Below the pieces are notes generated by a model. That model was given only the letters and a program-made list of their open reading frames with translations, did not search any database and was not told the DNA's origin. A stretch of 64,000 bases of DNA from Pithys albifrons albifrons (lineage: Eukaryota > Chordata > Aves > Passeriformes > Thamnophilidae): assembly GCF_047495875.1 (NCBI RefSeq), contig NC_092471.1, forward strand, positions 4,857,001-4,921,000, in the 5' to 3' direction. Positions within the stretch are counted from its first letter, which is position 1, and every line of letters begins with the position of its first letter. Of this stretch, positions 35,740-48,390 are shown one piece after another. The translations under genes were made by a program, and so were the position numbers.

Positions 35740-38700
35740 GTAAGCTGACTATCTCACTGGGGTAATTCATGAACCAAAAATCCTGCTATCATGCAGATAA
35801 CCTCTCTTTTTTTGATAGGGAATTTAATAGGAATTTGTTCTTTGATTTGGATCACTTACAACAGCCCTGTTTCTTAGCAACAGCATGTGGTAGAAGACTT
35901 CAACAGAGAGGCAGCAACAATCACTGCCTTCACTAGAACAATGGAAACTGGAAAGAAATAGCAAAATCAGAATTAGATAGTTTGAGGGTTTCCTCCCAGA
36001 CAGACAGACACACATATTGGTGCTCTTTGGGAAGACACAACCCCACATCCAAGGCTTTCCCCTTCTCAAGACACAGTAAAACGGGAAGCATCTCACTGTA
36101 AATCAGGCTGCAGAAGTGCCACTTCAAGCAGATGAAGGGGAGGAAAAGGATGGCTAAGGAAGTGACAGGATCTGGCTACCCTGAAGCTTCTGTTGTATTT
36201 TCAGGTAATTCAAATGCTTCTCCCACATTCATATTGATAGAGTCCATTTGGATCATGGTTTAATCCTTGGATTGAGCTGGGGAATTATGCAAAAATATTC
36301 ATAATCATGGTTTATCAGGAGCAGAGGAGCAAGGACTTTAATAAAAGAGGTAAAATTATTGCTCCCTGCTCCCTCTTCAAGGAGAACAACTTCATCCATA
36401 GAAAATAGACACAGATTTTCACAAGTTACACACTCATGTGTAGAGCCAGAAAGTCCAAATTAAAGCCTTTTCTAATGTTTAACATAAATTCTACAATTTT
36501 TGCCCAAACCATTCACCCACATCCTCAGAGCTTTCTCCACAGGAAGCATGGAAGATGGGAAAAGAATTGCTGCTCTGCAATTACACTTTTTAATTTTTTA
36601 TTTATGGCAGCAACTAATCCGATCATCTCATGGCAGTACTTGACAAAAGATCACAAAAAGCACTTCTGCAAACAATGAAAAAAACCCACAATGATAAGAA
36701 AATAAACAATTCCATACCTTCAGACTGTTATGACTGAATGACTTCAATATGTAAAGGGTTTGGAAAAGAATAATATTTGCCAGTTGTGTTAAATTATTTA
36801 TAATAGGTATTTAAAAGAAGGGAAATTCTAAGTTGTACCACTTTTAGAGTGTCATTTTGAGCATTTTAGCCACCTGTTTAAGCAAGTTGCTATGCTGGAA
36901 AGCACCCTCACATCTGCCTTTTTTCTGATGGCATTTATCCTCCTTTTTCTCAGCAGCTCATGCCAGACTCCAGTGGTGCAGAATGATTGGAAATTTTTTC
37001 TCCTCCTGTGAACAACAAGTGAACCATCCATCTTAAACAGCAAAGACTATCACCACTCCCTTCCAGCAAACTGGAACAGAAAGGCAGCAATTCCACATGT
37101 TCTGCCCAAGACATTCAGTGCAGATGAAGGGGAATATGCAAATGGCTGGAAATCGCTGCTTGTGGATCTGCTTTTACACAATATTGTGTAAACCAAAGCT
37201 AATCCCAACTACCTTGTGTTGCAGCCCCTCCTGGGGACAATCCAAAAGCCCAAGAAATATTATTTTTGCTTCAGCAAACAAAGGTATTCTCTGAGAACAC
37301 AGTTAAAGGTGACAGAACTGTCTGACTGTGCTGATAACTCAGGAAGATTACAAGTTATGCTTTTGGAAATTCTTAAGAGTTGAGAGATATTTCAAGTGCC
37401 AATTCCATCCACCCTGAAATTCCAGCACAGCAGGAGATGGTAATGCTCCATTCACAACCAGTGACTCAAATATGTGGATTCTAATACTTGTATATAAATA
37501 TGTAATATATTCACACATAAGGATATTTGAGAGAAAATGAAATATAGTATAATATCAGTAGCTTAGAATATTAGAAGACTAATAATGTTTTTTAAAAATA
37601 TGAAATACATAAATGCTTATATTAACTCATACACTGAAACTAATAAAATTAGAGAAAATAAAAAGGTTGGAAGAATTAAAAAGCAGCTACAGGATGTAGC
37701 AAAGCCCACTTAAAAGACTTTTAACACCTCTTGAAACATCTTAGAATCTTCAGTCCACTCATTTATTTATGATTTCCCTTCGATTCTCAGTATTAAGTGA
37801 AACTCCTGCTGTGACTTTTACCTATGGAAAAACCCAACCCAAACTCACAAAAACACCCCCACACTGCAGAAACAATAATTAAGTTTTTCTGAGAACTCTG
37901 AGGCTCTTCATAAAGAACCCAGAGTATTAATATAGAAACCTCATTTTACAACTGTTCACCCATGATGTTCCTGTTAACTAAAGCAACAGCTAATTATTCA
38001 AAGGAATAAAACTTCAGTTCTTATTTCTCTCTACAGACCACCTGACCCACTTGCTACATGTACTACATCAGGTAGCTTGCAAGAGTAGATTATATTTAAA
38101 GTTTATATTTACAATGTATAAAATACACTTCTATTTGTCCAACATATTGCATTGTACCTCAGGAGCTCAAAAGATTATTGGAAATATATTGCAGTTCTTC
38201 CCCTATGCTCAGAAACAAGTTTACTGTGTTATCATCTGTACTGAATTTTCTTCAAAAGCATATGAAAAGTATGAATTTTTTTCTTGCTTTAGAGTTGCAA
38301 TGTTATTGTGACTTCTGGATGTTTTCATTTTTCATGAGGTGTCTTTTTTTAATAATCTGTACTCTTGGCAGGAGTTATGAATTCCTATCTGATGGCAGGA
38401 AATATATTCTGTAGCTCAGGTACAGGCTTCTCTTTTAACAGACACCTATTGAGGGGCTTCACTTCACAGGCTGGGACTATTGTGCATTTTGCTCAGTAGA
38501 CAATAGAGTATATGTTGCTTTTTGCTCCTTATTTAAACAGACAGGAAAGAAAGGAAAGTGTTTGATTATTATCCAGCAACCTGTTTTCTATTTCTGCCTC
38601 CCAATGACAAAATGCCCCATGGATCTGGCTTCAACTAACATATGAATGCAAGAATCTAGAAATACCTATCAAAACTTACAGCTAGGCATAACATTCGAAA

Positions 38701-40711
38701 AAGGATCTGGTTTCTCAGAGAGCAGCTGAGACTCCATGGAAATAATGGACAGAGCACCAGAGAAACGGCTCAGAAATGATACAGAACCAACACACTGTGC
38801 AAGAAAAGAAATGGGGAAATGGATAAAAAAAACATAAGAGGGTGTGTGAACAGTTGGGGAGAAGAGAATCTCCAAGTTTCCTGGGTTGGATCATGGAGGG
38901 GAAACACAGGGGATTGCTGACTTCAGATCACAGCAAGGAGCACTGTGGTATATTGTCTTGTAAAGTGGCAGATAAGTAATTTTTAGCTTACAACGCTTGA
39001 ATGTGTTAATCACTTATGAAAAGAAAGAACAAATCTCTGCTGAGCAACAGGCAGGGTTGGTTTGTGGATTTTTTCCTTCCTTTGTCTAAAGATCTTTCCA
39101 TACCTACCAATATTTCAGACAGAGTATTTTCCTCAGAACTGACTAGTGATGAGCAGTTGAACGTTGATAAAATGGGGGTTTGTTGGCTGGTTCTGTTCCA
39201 TGTCTCAGGTTCTCTAACAGGGTACAAGTCAGCCAGTGACTCACTCTCTTTTTCTTGGTGCTAAACTAACCCAGCAGACTCTGAAAATCAGCTCATCTCA
39301 GCAACAAAATGGCAATACTAGAAATTAAAAGGTAGCATTACTTATTCTTTTGGTAGAAATAATAAAATAGGAAGTAAAAACCTTGATTATTAAATTCATT
39401 TCCAGAGAAGTGAAATGTAAAAAAAAAAAGGCTTATGAAATGGTGAGTTCATCATAAAATGCATTTGATTCAACAGAGTAGGTTTACCAGAAAATGGCAA
39501 GCAACACGTAACTCCCTGAAAATGGTTTGGGACACTTATTTGGGTGTGGACAAATACAGTAAAGGGAAAGAAAACACTGTTGCAATTAACAATGAAGTGT
39601 TAATTTGGGATTATTGAATTAGTTATTACAGAAAGAGAGACTTTTTTAAAAAATTCAAGTGGGTAAGTGTTGCATTTTCTATTCTTAATATATTACTACC
39701 CAGATCAGTGGTTTTGCATTACTGATAAAATTCAATTTGTATATACACAGATCTTTACACAGGGAGGTTTTTCTCTTAAACAAAGATGGGCTGAACAAAT
39801 AACATGGAATTTGGGAGAAATGCATGGCATTAAACTGATGTGAAGAGATGCTGCCTTGACATCTGCACAGAATGTGTGGTGTGTTTCCTACTTGATGCAG
39901 AAAGGATTATTGTATTTGCAACTTGAAAAAAGATACTCCCATATTAAGAACCTCCATCTAGAATTTCCTTTAATTCCTCTGAGCACTGATAAAAATGGTC
40001 TCTGAGCATGGAGTGCAGAATGACGTAGGGATGTGTAAAATACATTGATTTGCACTATACAGAAAATTCCATTCAGAGAGGTGAAGATTTTGATATTTTT
40101 AGCTAAAAATGTCAGAGTGATTTCAAGAACATCAAGAATGTATTCCATAGATTCTGTAACTCTTTAAAATGTTTGTTTCAAAGGCCTAAAAGCCCAAGTC
40201 TCTTTAATTTTAAAGATTTTTATAAGGATATGGTCTACTTTCATAGACAGAAACCATTCTGCTGCTTTTCTATTGAATGTACTTTAAATGCATAAAAATA
40301 TAGGGGGTCCTCAATTTGGTCTGTTGGCTCAACAGCAGGAGACCAATGCTATGATGGAAACATGTTAAAAATGATAAATAACTCCAGCCATTACAAGACT
40401 GAAAATAATTGTCACCCCTGGTGAACAAAATTATTTGGAGTGTGGTCCTTCATGATTAGCAGAGATCATCTCCCATTGTGCTATAAATCCTGCAAAATCT
40501 TGCCACCACTTCCTCCTGTTCAGAAGCCATTATCACTGTCACTTTATGTGATACTAAAAAGGGTACATAGAATAAACAATGTCAAACAGCAACGTGCAAA
40601 CACTGACCAAAAATGAGAGACAGAAATGGCTGATTCCTTTGCAGGAGCTCAGTAGTGGATTTGGAAACAAGACAAGGCTAATCAGGTACTTTTCAAAACA
40701 CAAGATAAACA

Positions 40712-40785
40712 TTAAAAAAAACCAAAACAAAACCAAAACAAAAATAACAACAACAACAAAACCAAAAACAAACAAAAAACCAAAC
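40712..40785. repeat. A/C-rich low-complexity tract
   Basis: AAACC and AACAAC phrases with short poly(A) runs, including a short (AAC)n stretch near 40745-40760. The Val/Phe-rich minus-strand frame over it is compositional. Confidence 0.86.
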
Positions 40786-41192
40786 CTGAAACAGAAATAG
40801 TTTTGACACACACAAAATCATTAGCAACTGCATCTAGATACTATATTGATAAAAAAGTGTTATTGCTTCTGAAGGCATTGGGTCTTCCTTGCAAATCCTC
40901 CTGGAAGAGGAATCCAACTGTTTCAACAAGACTTCAGCCTATTACTCTATTTTAGACTATGTCCTCAAAATAATCAAGTTTTTTTCTAAACAAGAAGTCA
41001 AGATAGGGTACAAACAGATCCAAACACTTCTGTCCCCAGTATTACCTGGAAAATAAATTACTTCATAAGTAGACAGAAAGACAACATTGAAAGCAAAATT
41101 AAAAAAAAATCTCAAATTAATTGGGCTAAAGGCATTTGTGGCAAAATAAAGTTTCTGTGATAGGAGAAAGTCTCCTCTCAGTTCATTGGGTT

Positions 41193-41811
41193 TGTGTGAC
41201 AAGGTTTTGATAGAAGGGGGATGGCTATAGCGGTGACTTCTGATAGAAGGGGGATGGCTACAGCAGTGACTTCTGATAGAAGGGGGATGGCTACAGCAGT
41301 GACTTCTGTGAGGAACTTCTAGAAACTTGCCCTGTGCCCCAACATCCAGTGCCAGTGGGTTTCAACATGGACCTGCTGCTGCCCAAGGCTGAGCCCACCA
41401 GCAACAGTCGTAGTGCCTTGAAGAAAACAGATTTAAGAAGGGGAAAACACCTGCATGATTACAGCTGGAGAGAGGAGTGAGAGTATGTGGGAGAAACAAC
41501 TCTGCAGACCACCAGGTCAGTGCAGAAGGAGGGGCAGAAGGTGCTCCAGGTGGCAGGGCAGAGACTGCCCTGCAGCCCGTGGGGAGGTGGCTGTGCCCCT
41601 GCAGCTCCTGGGGATCCACAGGAGAGCAGACATTCACCTGCAGCTTGTGGAGGACCCCACACTGGAGCAAGGGGGTGCCTGAAGGAGACTGACTCCATGG
41701 GAAGCCCTCGCTGGAGCAGGATCCTGGTGGGATCTGTGGGTCTGTGGGGAGAGGATCCCATTCTGGACCAGGTCCATGACCCTGCTGGGGCCCATGTCCT
41801 TCTTATCTCTA
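41193..41811 (+). mobile_element. Probable decayed avian solo LTR (endogenous-retrovirus type)
   Basis: The segment starts with TGTGTGACAAGG and is clearly GC-richer than its flanks. It carries a TATA-like ATTTAAGAAG at 41431-41440. After that comes a run of near-repeated phrases (CTGCAGCCCGTGG, GTGGAGGACCCCACACTGGAGCA, CCCTCGCTGGAGCAGGATCC) that I recall from a dispersed LTR family of bird genomes. No coding interior or second LTR is next to it, so it would be a solo LTR. The family name, exact 3' end and orientation are inference; the open frames inside are chance products. Confidence 0.62.
41209..41307. repeat. 33-bp minisatellite, three copies
   Basis: Three consecutive 33-bp units begin with GATAGAAGGGGGATGGC. 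Units two and three (41242-41274, 41275-41307) are identical, while unit one differs at two positions. The array lies at the 5' end of the LTR-like repeat, in what would be its U3 region. The pattern fits two stepwise duplications after insertion. Confidence 0.93.
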
Positions 41812-44800
41812 CATCTTGTTTTTTTAGTGGTAGAAAAGACGTTCCTACAATGTTTTTAAATTCTTGCTTGCTTAGAGAAATAAATAAATATACTGGCAGA
41901 ATAACAGCAAAGTATCAAACCATCAGAGACCATTAGTTTCACATTACACACAGGACTCTTCCTAAAGCTTTCAAGTCCTGTGAGGTATTAAACTCAGAAT
42001 GAGGACTTGACAGCAAATACTTGCTATTACATCCTGCAATTTTATAGCAAGCAAATCGTTTAATTAACCAACAAAAGTAATGCTACTTTTAAGAATCTCC
42101 CTTCCAAAACAACTAATTGGTCAATTGCAGAGAAAAACAATTCCCTCGACCTCCCATCACTGCCACAGGCACATGAATGATTCTTACCATCACAGCCCCT
42201 CCTGTCAATCCTAATATTATAGCTGACATTTTCACCTGAACAGCCAAGGGGAGGTACAAATTGCAAGATCTCCAGTGTTTTTCCCTGTAAAAGCTTACAA
42301 ACCCAGGAATGCAGAAGGCTGATTGCATAGAGCATTCCCCACAATCAAGTTCTAACCTAACAATCCTCTAAGCCCTTCTTGGAAGTCTGAATTAAAGCAC
42401 AGCTTCATTATCTGAGAGATGATTGCTCTGTGATCCATCCCAAGCAGCTCATCTTGATAATTTCTATATTCCCACAGCTGGTTCTCTATGGTTATGCTGC
42501 TGCTTTGTCTGGTTTCTGAGAAGCATAACAAAACTGCATGAACTTGAAATAGAATCAGGGGTTTTCACATAAATATATGCTCTGGATATCTATCAAATTC
42601 TTTTCAACCAGATTGTGAAAAGCCAAACTCGATGATTAATGTGAGAATGAAACACAAACACTCAGAACTCAGGAACAAACTAGATGGATAAAAACATATT
42701 CATTTAATGATATTACAAATAGGAGAAAGAAAACTGATCTGTCATGAATCTCTTCCCAAAATTTCATGGGGAGTTTCAGCAGAATCAGTATTTGAAAATC
42801 CTCAGATATTTGTTTTCTTGTAATTAAGAGACTTTCTTCCTCTATTCAGACAGTATGAAAACTGTTAACATCTGTCCACTGAATTCCCTCTTTCTTTTAT
42901 GTTTCTCTAATTCACCTGTTTGGGTTGCATTCATGTGGAAAAAAAAAGGATTTTATAAGACTGAAGTATTTCTTAAAGAAAACTACACTGCTTTCCTGAC
43001 TTTCAAGGGAAATTGGCCATGTATGATGAAAATACTGACATATTTATCACAGGTTGACTCACATTCAACTCAAAAACACATTTATCATTAAAAAGAACAT
43101 GTAGAACTTTACAAAGAGGGAGTAATACATTCTGCTTTTTCTTCCCATCATCTTTAACATGTTTTATATAATCAGTTTCCTGATCACTCGGGTCATTTAA
43201 ACAGCAGAGCTTGCTTATAAATTCTGTAATATAAACAAGCTTCACTGCAGAAGTTGATAATGAACATGAAAGATGTGTAAGAAATGTAGTATTGGAAAAT
43301 ACAACAAGCTTCAATGACACCATCAGGAACTGAATAAGAATATTTATCAAGTAATATCAATATAATCTTTTCATCAGGAGCCTCTTCAAGTTACTTGTAA
43401 AAAACTTTCTTAAATTTTATTTTATGTACCTTTACATATATTTGTATGCTGGATTACACATGAAATTATGTCACCTATTTTTGGCAAGTAATTAACACAA
43501 CACTGGAGTTACAGTCCTGAATCCAGAGTTTCTTTTGTTCCTTACCTGGGTAATTGATTGGACATAATTTAAAAACCCATCTTAATATGCATTGCAAACC
43601 TACCTCCTATAATGTCACTGTTTAATACAGGTATAGCATTTTTAATTATAGGATGGAATAAGATACAGATTTTGCTAAGACATTATTAAAGTAGACTTTT
43701 TCACTATGGAAACAACCCTCAGATACACACGACTCCTTCAGCATGACCTCTTCTCCCAAGGAAAGCAGAGAGATGTGGAGATACTCACAAAGATCATGCC
43801 TTGATCTGCTGTGATTTTGGGCATAGAACTGTGCAGATCAGGACAAACTGGGTGGTTTCTTCCTCCAACCAACTCAAATCACCTTATATGAGACAGAATT
43901 AAGACACAGCCAAAGGCGCGCTCAGTTCTGAGAGCATAAAGAACTTGAACAGATCACAATTTAGATATTGTCCACAGACAGATCCCAAAGGGACTCAGGA
44001 GTGTAATAAACCTCAATTAGTTCTGTGTTCTCAAAATAATTATAGCTTATTATCCTTTTATGTATTTAAGAAATACACTGTAACTGACAATTTAAATTCA
44101 TGGAACAACATGAAGACACACATGGAGTCACCTCAACCAGGTCTCTTTAAATGCCCAGTGTGGATGATGTTGAAGGGCACAGCTCAAAAAACTAAACCCA
44201 ATTGAAACTTTTATCATACTTTAATTTTTTTTCATCAGTTCTTTTACCATGACACAAGAACTGAAATATAGAATTATATCATGTCTTTAACACCAATTGA
44301 AGTTGTTGCCTTGTTGTTGCCTTACCCTTAATGTAGTGAGGGCTCAGCATTTCACAAATAAAAACACTCCACTAAGTTAGACCTTAAAAAAATATTTTTA
44401 GCCTGTTCTATAAATCAAGATAGATATACAGTTGCTTAAAACAATAACTATGGACAGTTTATACACACAAAGTAAGTAGAGAAAGATTAAACAAAACTCA
44501 ACACTTTTTAATCTACTGTTAGTCTATGCTTAAATTTAATATATCATTTCTGGAGGATGTGCTCACTAAAACTGGCAGATGCTCCATGGAAAAATGCCAT
44601 TAACAATTAACACATAATGAAGAATCAACCTGCTGGGGCACCTGGGATAAATTTCGTTTTTTCAATGCATTATTATTCCACCTGAGTGAGATAATAGATT
44701 ATAATTTTAGGGAAAGTGACATATGGAACGTTTATGAGGCTTTGCAAAAATCATTTGAAGCCCTTAACCTGAAACATTTATCACACACTCTTGGTAGGGG

Positions 44801-44880
44801 AGGGGAAGGACATTTCAGTGAGATTTTGGTTGGCCAGTTTTCTTAATGGAAGATTGAAAGACTTTTATCTCTAAGCCACT

Positions 44881-45074
44881 TCAGCTATAAAGCCAAAATT
44901 TAGTTTCTATCTCATGTCTGGCAAAACTGTCAGATCTCAGGATACACTCATGGTCTTCAATATTGAGCCATTCTTGCACTGCTTGTTTGATCACCTGCTT
45001 CAGAACCTGGACCAGATCTCCCTCCCAATTTTGGAACTCAGTGGTGGGCACAGCCTTGGAGAGCACTGGGAACT
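44881..45074 (-). other. Candidate terminal exon, 63 codons, unknown product
   Basis: On the minus strand a strong acceptor-like sequence (TGCCTCCTTTGCAG) ends at 45075. After it the frame is open for 63 codons to a TGA at 44881-44883. The peptide has an amphipathic stretch (LVQVLKQVIKQAVQEWL) and codon choice rich in CTG, GTG, AAG, GAG and CAG, unlike the surrounding AT-rich DNA. I do not recognise the protein. It could be a real last exon, a decayed gene piece, part of an unrecognised mobile element, or chance. Confidence 0.25.
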
Positions 45075-45432
45075 CTGCAAAGGAGGCACCACCAGCTGAA
45101 GACAGACAACTGAATGGCATGGGCAGTGAAGGGAACTGACATCTCCATTGCTGTTTTGAAGAGGCTCATACCAGGAGGAATCTAAATTTGACTCACTAAC
45201 AATATGTGAAGACTTTTAAATATTTGATATACAAGTTCTTCACACATGATTCCTTCATGGCCACAATGTCCCTGCAAGAGCTCCTCATTCCCCACCTGTT
45301 CTGCTCCAGACACTCTGTCCTCCACAGAATGGATCTTCTATTAAGTATCTACTTTTTACAGGAACTTTCTGTTTCCAAGGCAAAGACTTCCTCTTGAACT
45401 AGGCACATCATATGCCTTATTGCTCTCAGGTT

Positions 45433-45440
45433 CTATCTAC

Positions 45441-45490
<50 letters not shown>

Positions 45491-45511
45491 CTATCTATCT
45501 ATCCATCCATC
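45433..45511. repeat. (CTAT)n microsatellite with variant tail
   Basis: About twelve uninterrupted CTAT units at 45441-45490, a two-base phase slip, three more units, then CCAT variants. A variable-length locus is likely. Confidence 0.96.
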
Positions 45512-45540
45512 ACTGATCTACCCATCACCGATCTACCCAT
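45511..45540. repeat. 15-bp tandem duplication
   Basis: CACTGATCTACCCAT is followed directly by CACCGATCTACCCAT, one base different. It follows the CTAT array and precedes a TA-rich stretch at 45541-45675. Confidence 0.88.
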
Positions 45541-45675
45541 CTGTAGACATATATACATATATATTAATATAATTTTTATTTTTTATTTACATATATTATA
45601 TGATAAATATAAGTATCATGTATATAAACATATAAAATTAGAACTCTAAATATAAATATATGTATATAAAATGAC
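45541..45675. repeat. TA-rich low-complexity stretch
   Basis: Mostly TATA, ATAT and TTTAT phrases with hardly any G or C. Together with the CTAT array it forms a 240-base simple-sequence block. Confidence 0.75.
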
Positions 45676-46414
45676 CTTTAATGACGTGCAGTGATCAGCA
45701 CAGGCTTGTGCTAAGAGTCAGCTGGTCTCCTGCAGGGCAGTCTTTGCAGTATGGAGGGACCCTGAGGCCAAACAGTCAGCACTCTGCATCACACCTTTGC
45801 CTTAGCTCCAGGCTGAACCCCTGCCCATCTGGATTTCTGCTCACATCAAAGACAACCACTCCCATCTTACTTCTTACCTGGTCAATTCTGAATCCCTGTT
45901 CTTGCTCCTGCCTCCAGGTACAGCAGCCTAATTTTTTGCTCATTCTATCATTTAAATGAAGAGATACAATAGCTCAAGAAATATCTGCAGGAAAAAAACC
46001 CAAGTTTATAACAGAATATTTCAAATATATGACTACAACAACCTTACTGAGGGTATTTTAATATAGTCCAATTTTTAATGCTGTATTTGCAAGGCTCAAA
46101 TATATTTCCATAATTCATTTCCCATCATGTTCAGAAGCAGTTCCATGACAGTCTTCAGTTCTACTCGGGCACCACAGTTATTTCTAGAGCAAGGAATTTC
46201 CCAGTTCTATAGATTTTTAATTATTTCTTAATGAATTAGTTGTAAAATGTCAAAAGAAGAACACAGATCCATCCCACTAAAGCAAATAAAAATCTCAAAA
46301 TTAAAAAAAAATAATAATAAAGAAAATAAACCAACCTATTTTATTACAAGCCAAGCTGTTTCTACTGCCCCCATGGATATTCACCCATGTCAAATAAAGT
46401 GTCAAATTAATAAA

Positions 46415-46442
46415 AAGAAATAGATAGATAGATTAGATAGAT
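46415..46442. repeat. Short (ATAG)n run
   Basis: A few ATAG/TAGA units with one interruption. A minor microsatellite. Confidence 0.7.
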
Positions 46443-46797
46443 GTATATAAAATACTCAAGTCTTGGCCTCAGCTAAAGAAGGATTCAACCCCAAATGATC
46501 TCACCTTTTGTCAGACAAAAGTTGGAGCTTTTAGATAAAGTTTGTAGAATTTGCTGGGAAAGAAAGAGGATATTGCATCCCATATAAATTCCTTGTCCCT
46601 TGTCCATGCTGATGGTTTTGCAGAATATCCCCAAGGATATGATGGTGTCTGTACTAACAGGTTGGTTGAAAGTAGAACAGCAGTTTTGAGGACAATCCTT
46701 ATCTGTTCTGGCTGCCCATGCAGCAGGTCAGGCACTCAGTGGGTTTGGTGGGTGTAAATCACCATCCAAAGGAGGCTGAACCAAACTGCCCATGGAG

Positions 46798-46871
46798 TCA
46801 GAGTGGTTTGGATTGGAAGGGACCTTAAAAATTATCTAGTTCCAAACCTTTTGCATGGGCAGGGACATCAA
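46798..46871 (-). mobile_element. Small CR1 3' fragment, reverse orientation
   Basis: Read on the minus strand, this has the CR1 terminal pattern of CATGGGCAGGGACA on the plus strand joined to GGTTTGGATTGGAAGGGACC. The terminal octamers are essentially lost and similarity stops after about 74 bases. It is an old remnant. Confidence 0.8.
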
Positions 46872-48339
46872 TGATTGGTCTGTGACAGTTTAGAATCACT
46901 TCTGTGATGCTGCAGTCGCACCAAGGGAATTAAGTGAAGTACCTGTTGCTTCTACCTAATGATCTGCTCCTCTTGCACCACAGGTATGGCCAACACTGTA
47001 ACACAGACCAAGAGTGCCCCAGCTATTGGGGAGAGAAATTGCTGTTACAAACACCAATTGCAATTATTATGAAAAATATTAGGTAAAAATAAGCTATTAA
47101 TTTCCAATGGCACAGAAATTCATATGCCAATGTTTGTAAATATTTTCCTCCTCCTTCCTCCTGCATCAGAGAGGAGTTCTGACCAAGTCTGTTTGCTCTG
47201 AGATGAGGAATACATGGCCCCACAGTAATCTGCATAATGGTTGCAGGTACTGGCAGTCTGACCTATTGCAATCTATTCAGGTTTTCCATTTTCAGATTTC
47301 TTACTTGTTACTTGTAATGAGCTATTGAGCTATTTCAAATTTGGCTGTGGTACAAAAAAGCTTTCAGACACACTGAAAGAAAGACTTAAAAGGAAACTGT
47401 AAACCACGCTTTTAATTCTTTAATTGCTAACCTATATTTTTAGACTTTAGTATTTATTTGCAAGAGGTACAGCAGTCTATAAAATAATTTGTAAAAAACA
47501 CACAGAGCAGGGCAAAGCTTTGAAGGAAAAACCTCTTTGCTGATGAAATACCAACTGTGAGACTGGAAAGCACAAGGAGGCAATGCAAGCTACATGAGTC
47601 CTCTGCAGGAGCAAGTGAAATCCAAGCACAGAGGGTTGTGTTCCTGGCTCTCACCTCTCAGCCTCTCCATCCTTATTCACCTTAAGGTGAAAACTCCTGG
47701 CTGGGTATGTAGTTGTATTACTAGGAGTCTAAAAAGACAGAAGAAACAAGTTGGTACTCTAAATACCTGATGGACTTAAAGGCTTTAAAGTGAAAGAAGT
47801 GTTCATTAAGAAAAATATTCTCTTGAAAATGCTCTTGCTAAAGTAAGGAATGATTAAATATGTAAACACTGCACATATCTTATTAAAAGGTGAATATGGA
47901 AGGAACCTACAATAGCAAATTTCAATTTACTTAACTAAAATCCTTAAAAGTATTCGAACAGCTAATTTTAATGAAAGAAAATAAATGTTCCAAAATATCT
48001 AATTTTTCTTAGTTGTCACACGAAAATGCCAACAATAATGGGGATTTGCAAGCAGGCCAGTAGTCCCCCAGTTTGAGGTTTCCTTCTGCTTCACTGTAGC
48101 AAAAATGTCACTCTTGATGCACTTAAGCATTCAGAAATTGGGGGCTTTTGAGTAAATAAATAGTATTATTTAAGCTAAAAGCAACTTTCCATATCAAAGA
48201 AGAAAAATGGAATCCCAGTCTACCAGTTAGAGATATTTGCATATCAAACTGTCCTACAAGACTGGGAATGATGCAGTCTGCAGCTCCTCCAGTTAAACAC
48301 AGGAAAATAAAACAGGCCACTCAGAACTGCTTCTTCCTC

Positions 48340-48390
48340 TGTTTTGTTTTTTTTTTTTTCTGTTTGTTTGTTGTTTTTTGGGGGGTGGGG
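48340..48390. repeat. T/G-rich low-complexity tract
   Basis: A T run of 14, then (TGTT)n and a G-rich run. It is the only long tract of this compositional class in the opposite strand orientation. Confidence 0.82.

Larger units (their letters stand above)
33681..41192. other. No recognisable gene
   Basis: AT-rich DNA with A/C tracts at 33862-33884, 34307-34360 and 40712-40785. Apart from the candidates listed separately, I see nothing to annotate. Confidence 0.5.

Noticed and set aside
40554..40811. Minus-strand hydrophobic 85-codon frame
   Set aside because: Same cause: it covers an (AAAC)/(AAC)-type tract.
41362..41936. Several overlapping frames up to 149 codons on both strands
   Set aside because: They lie in the LTR-like repeat, which is noncoding and GC-rich.
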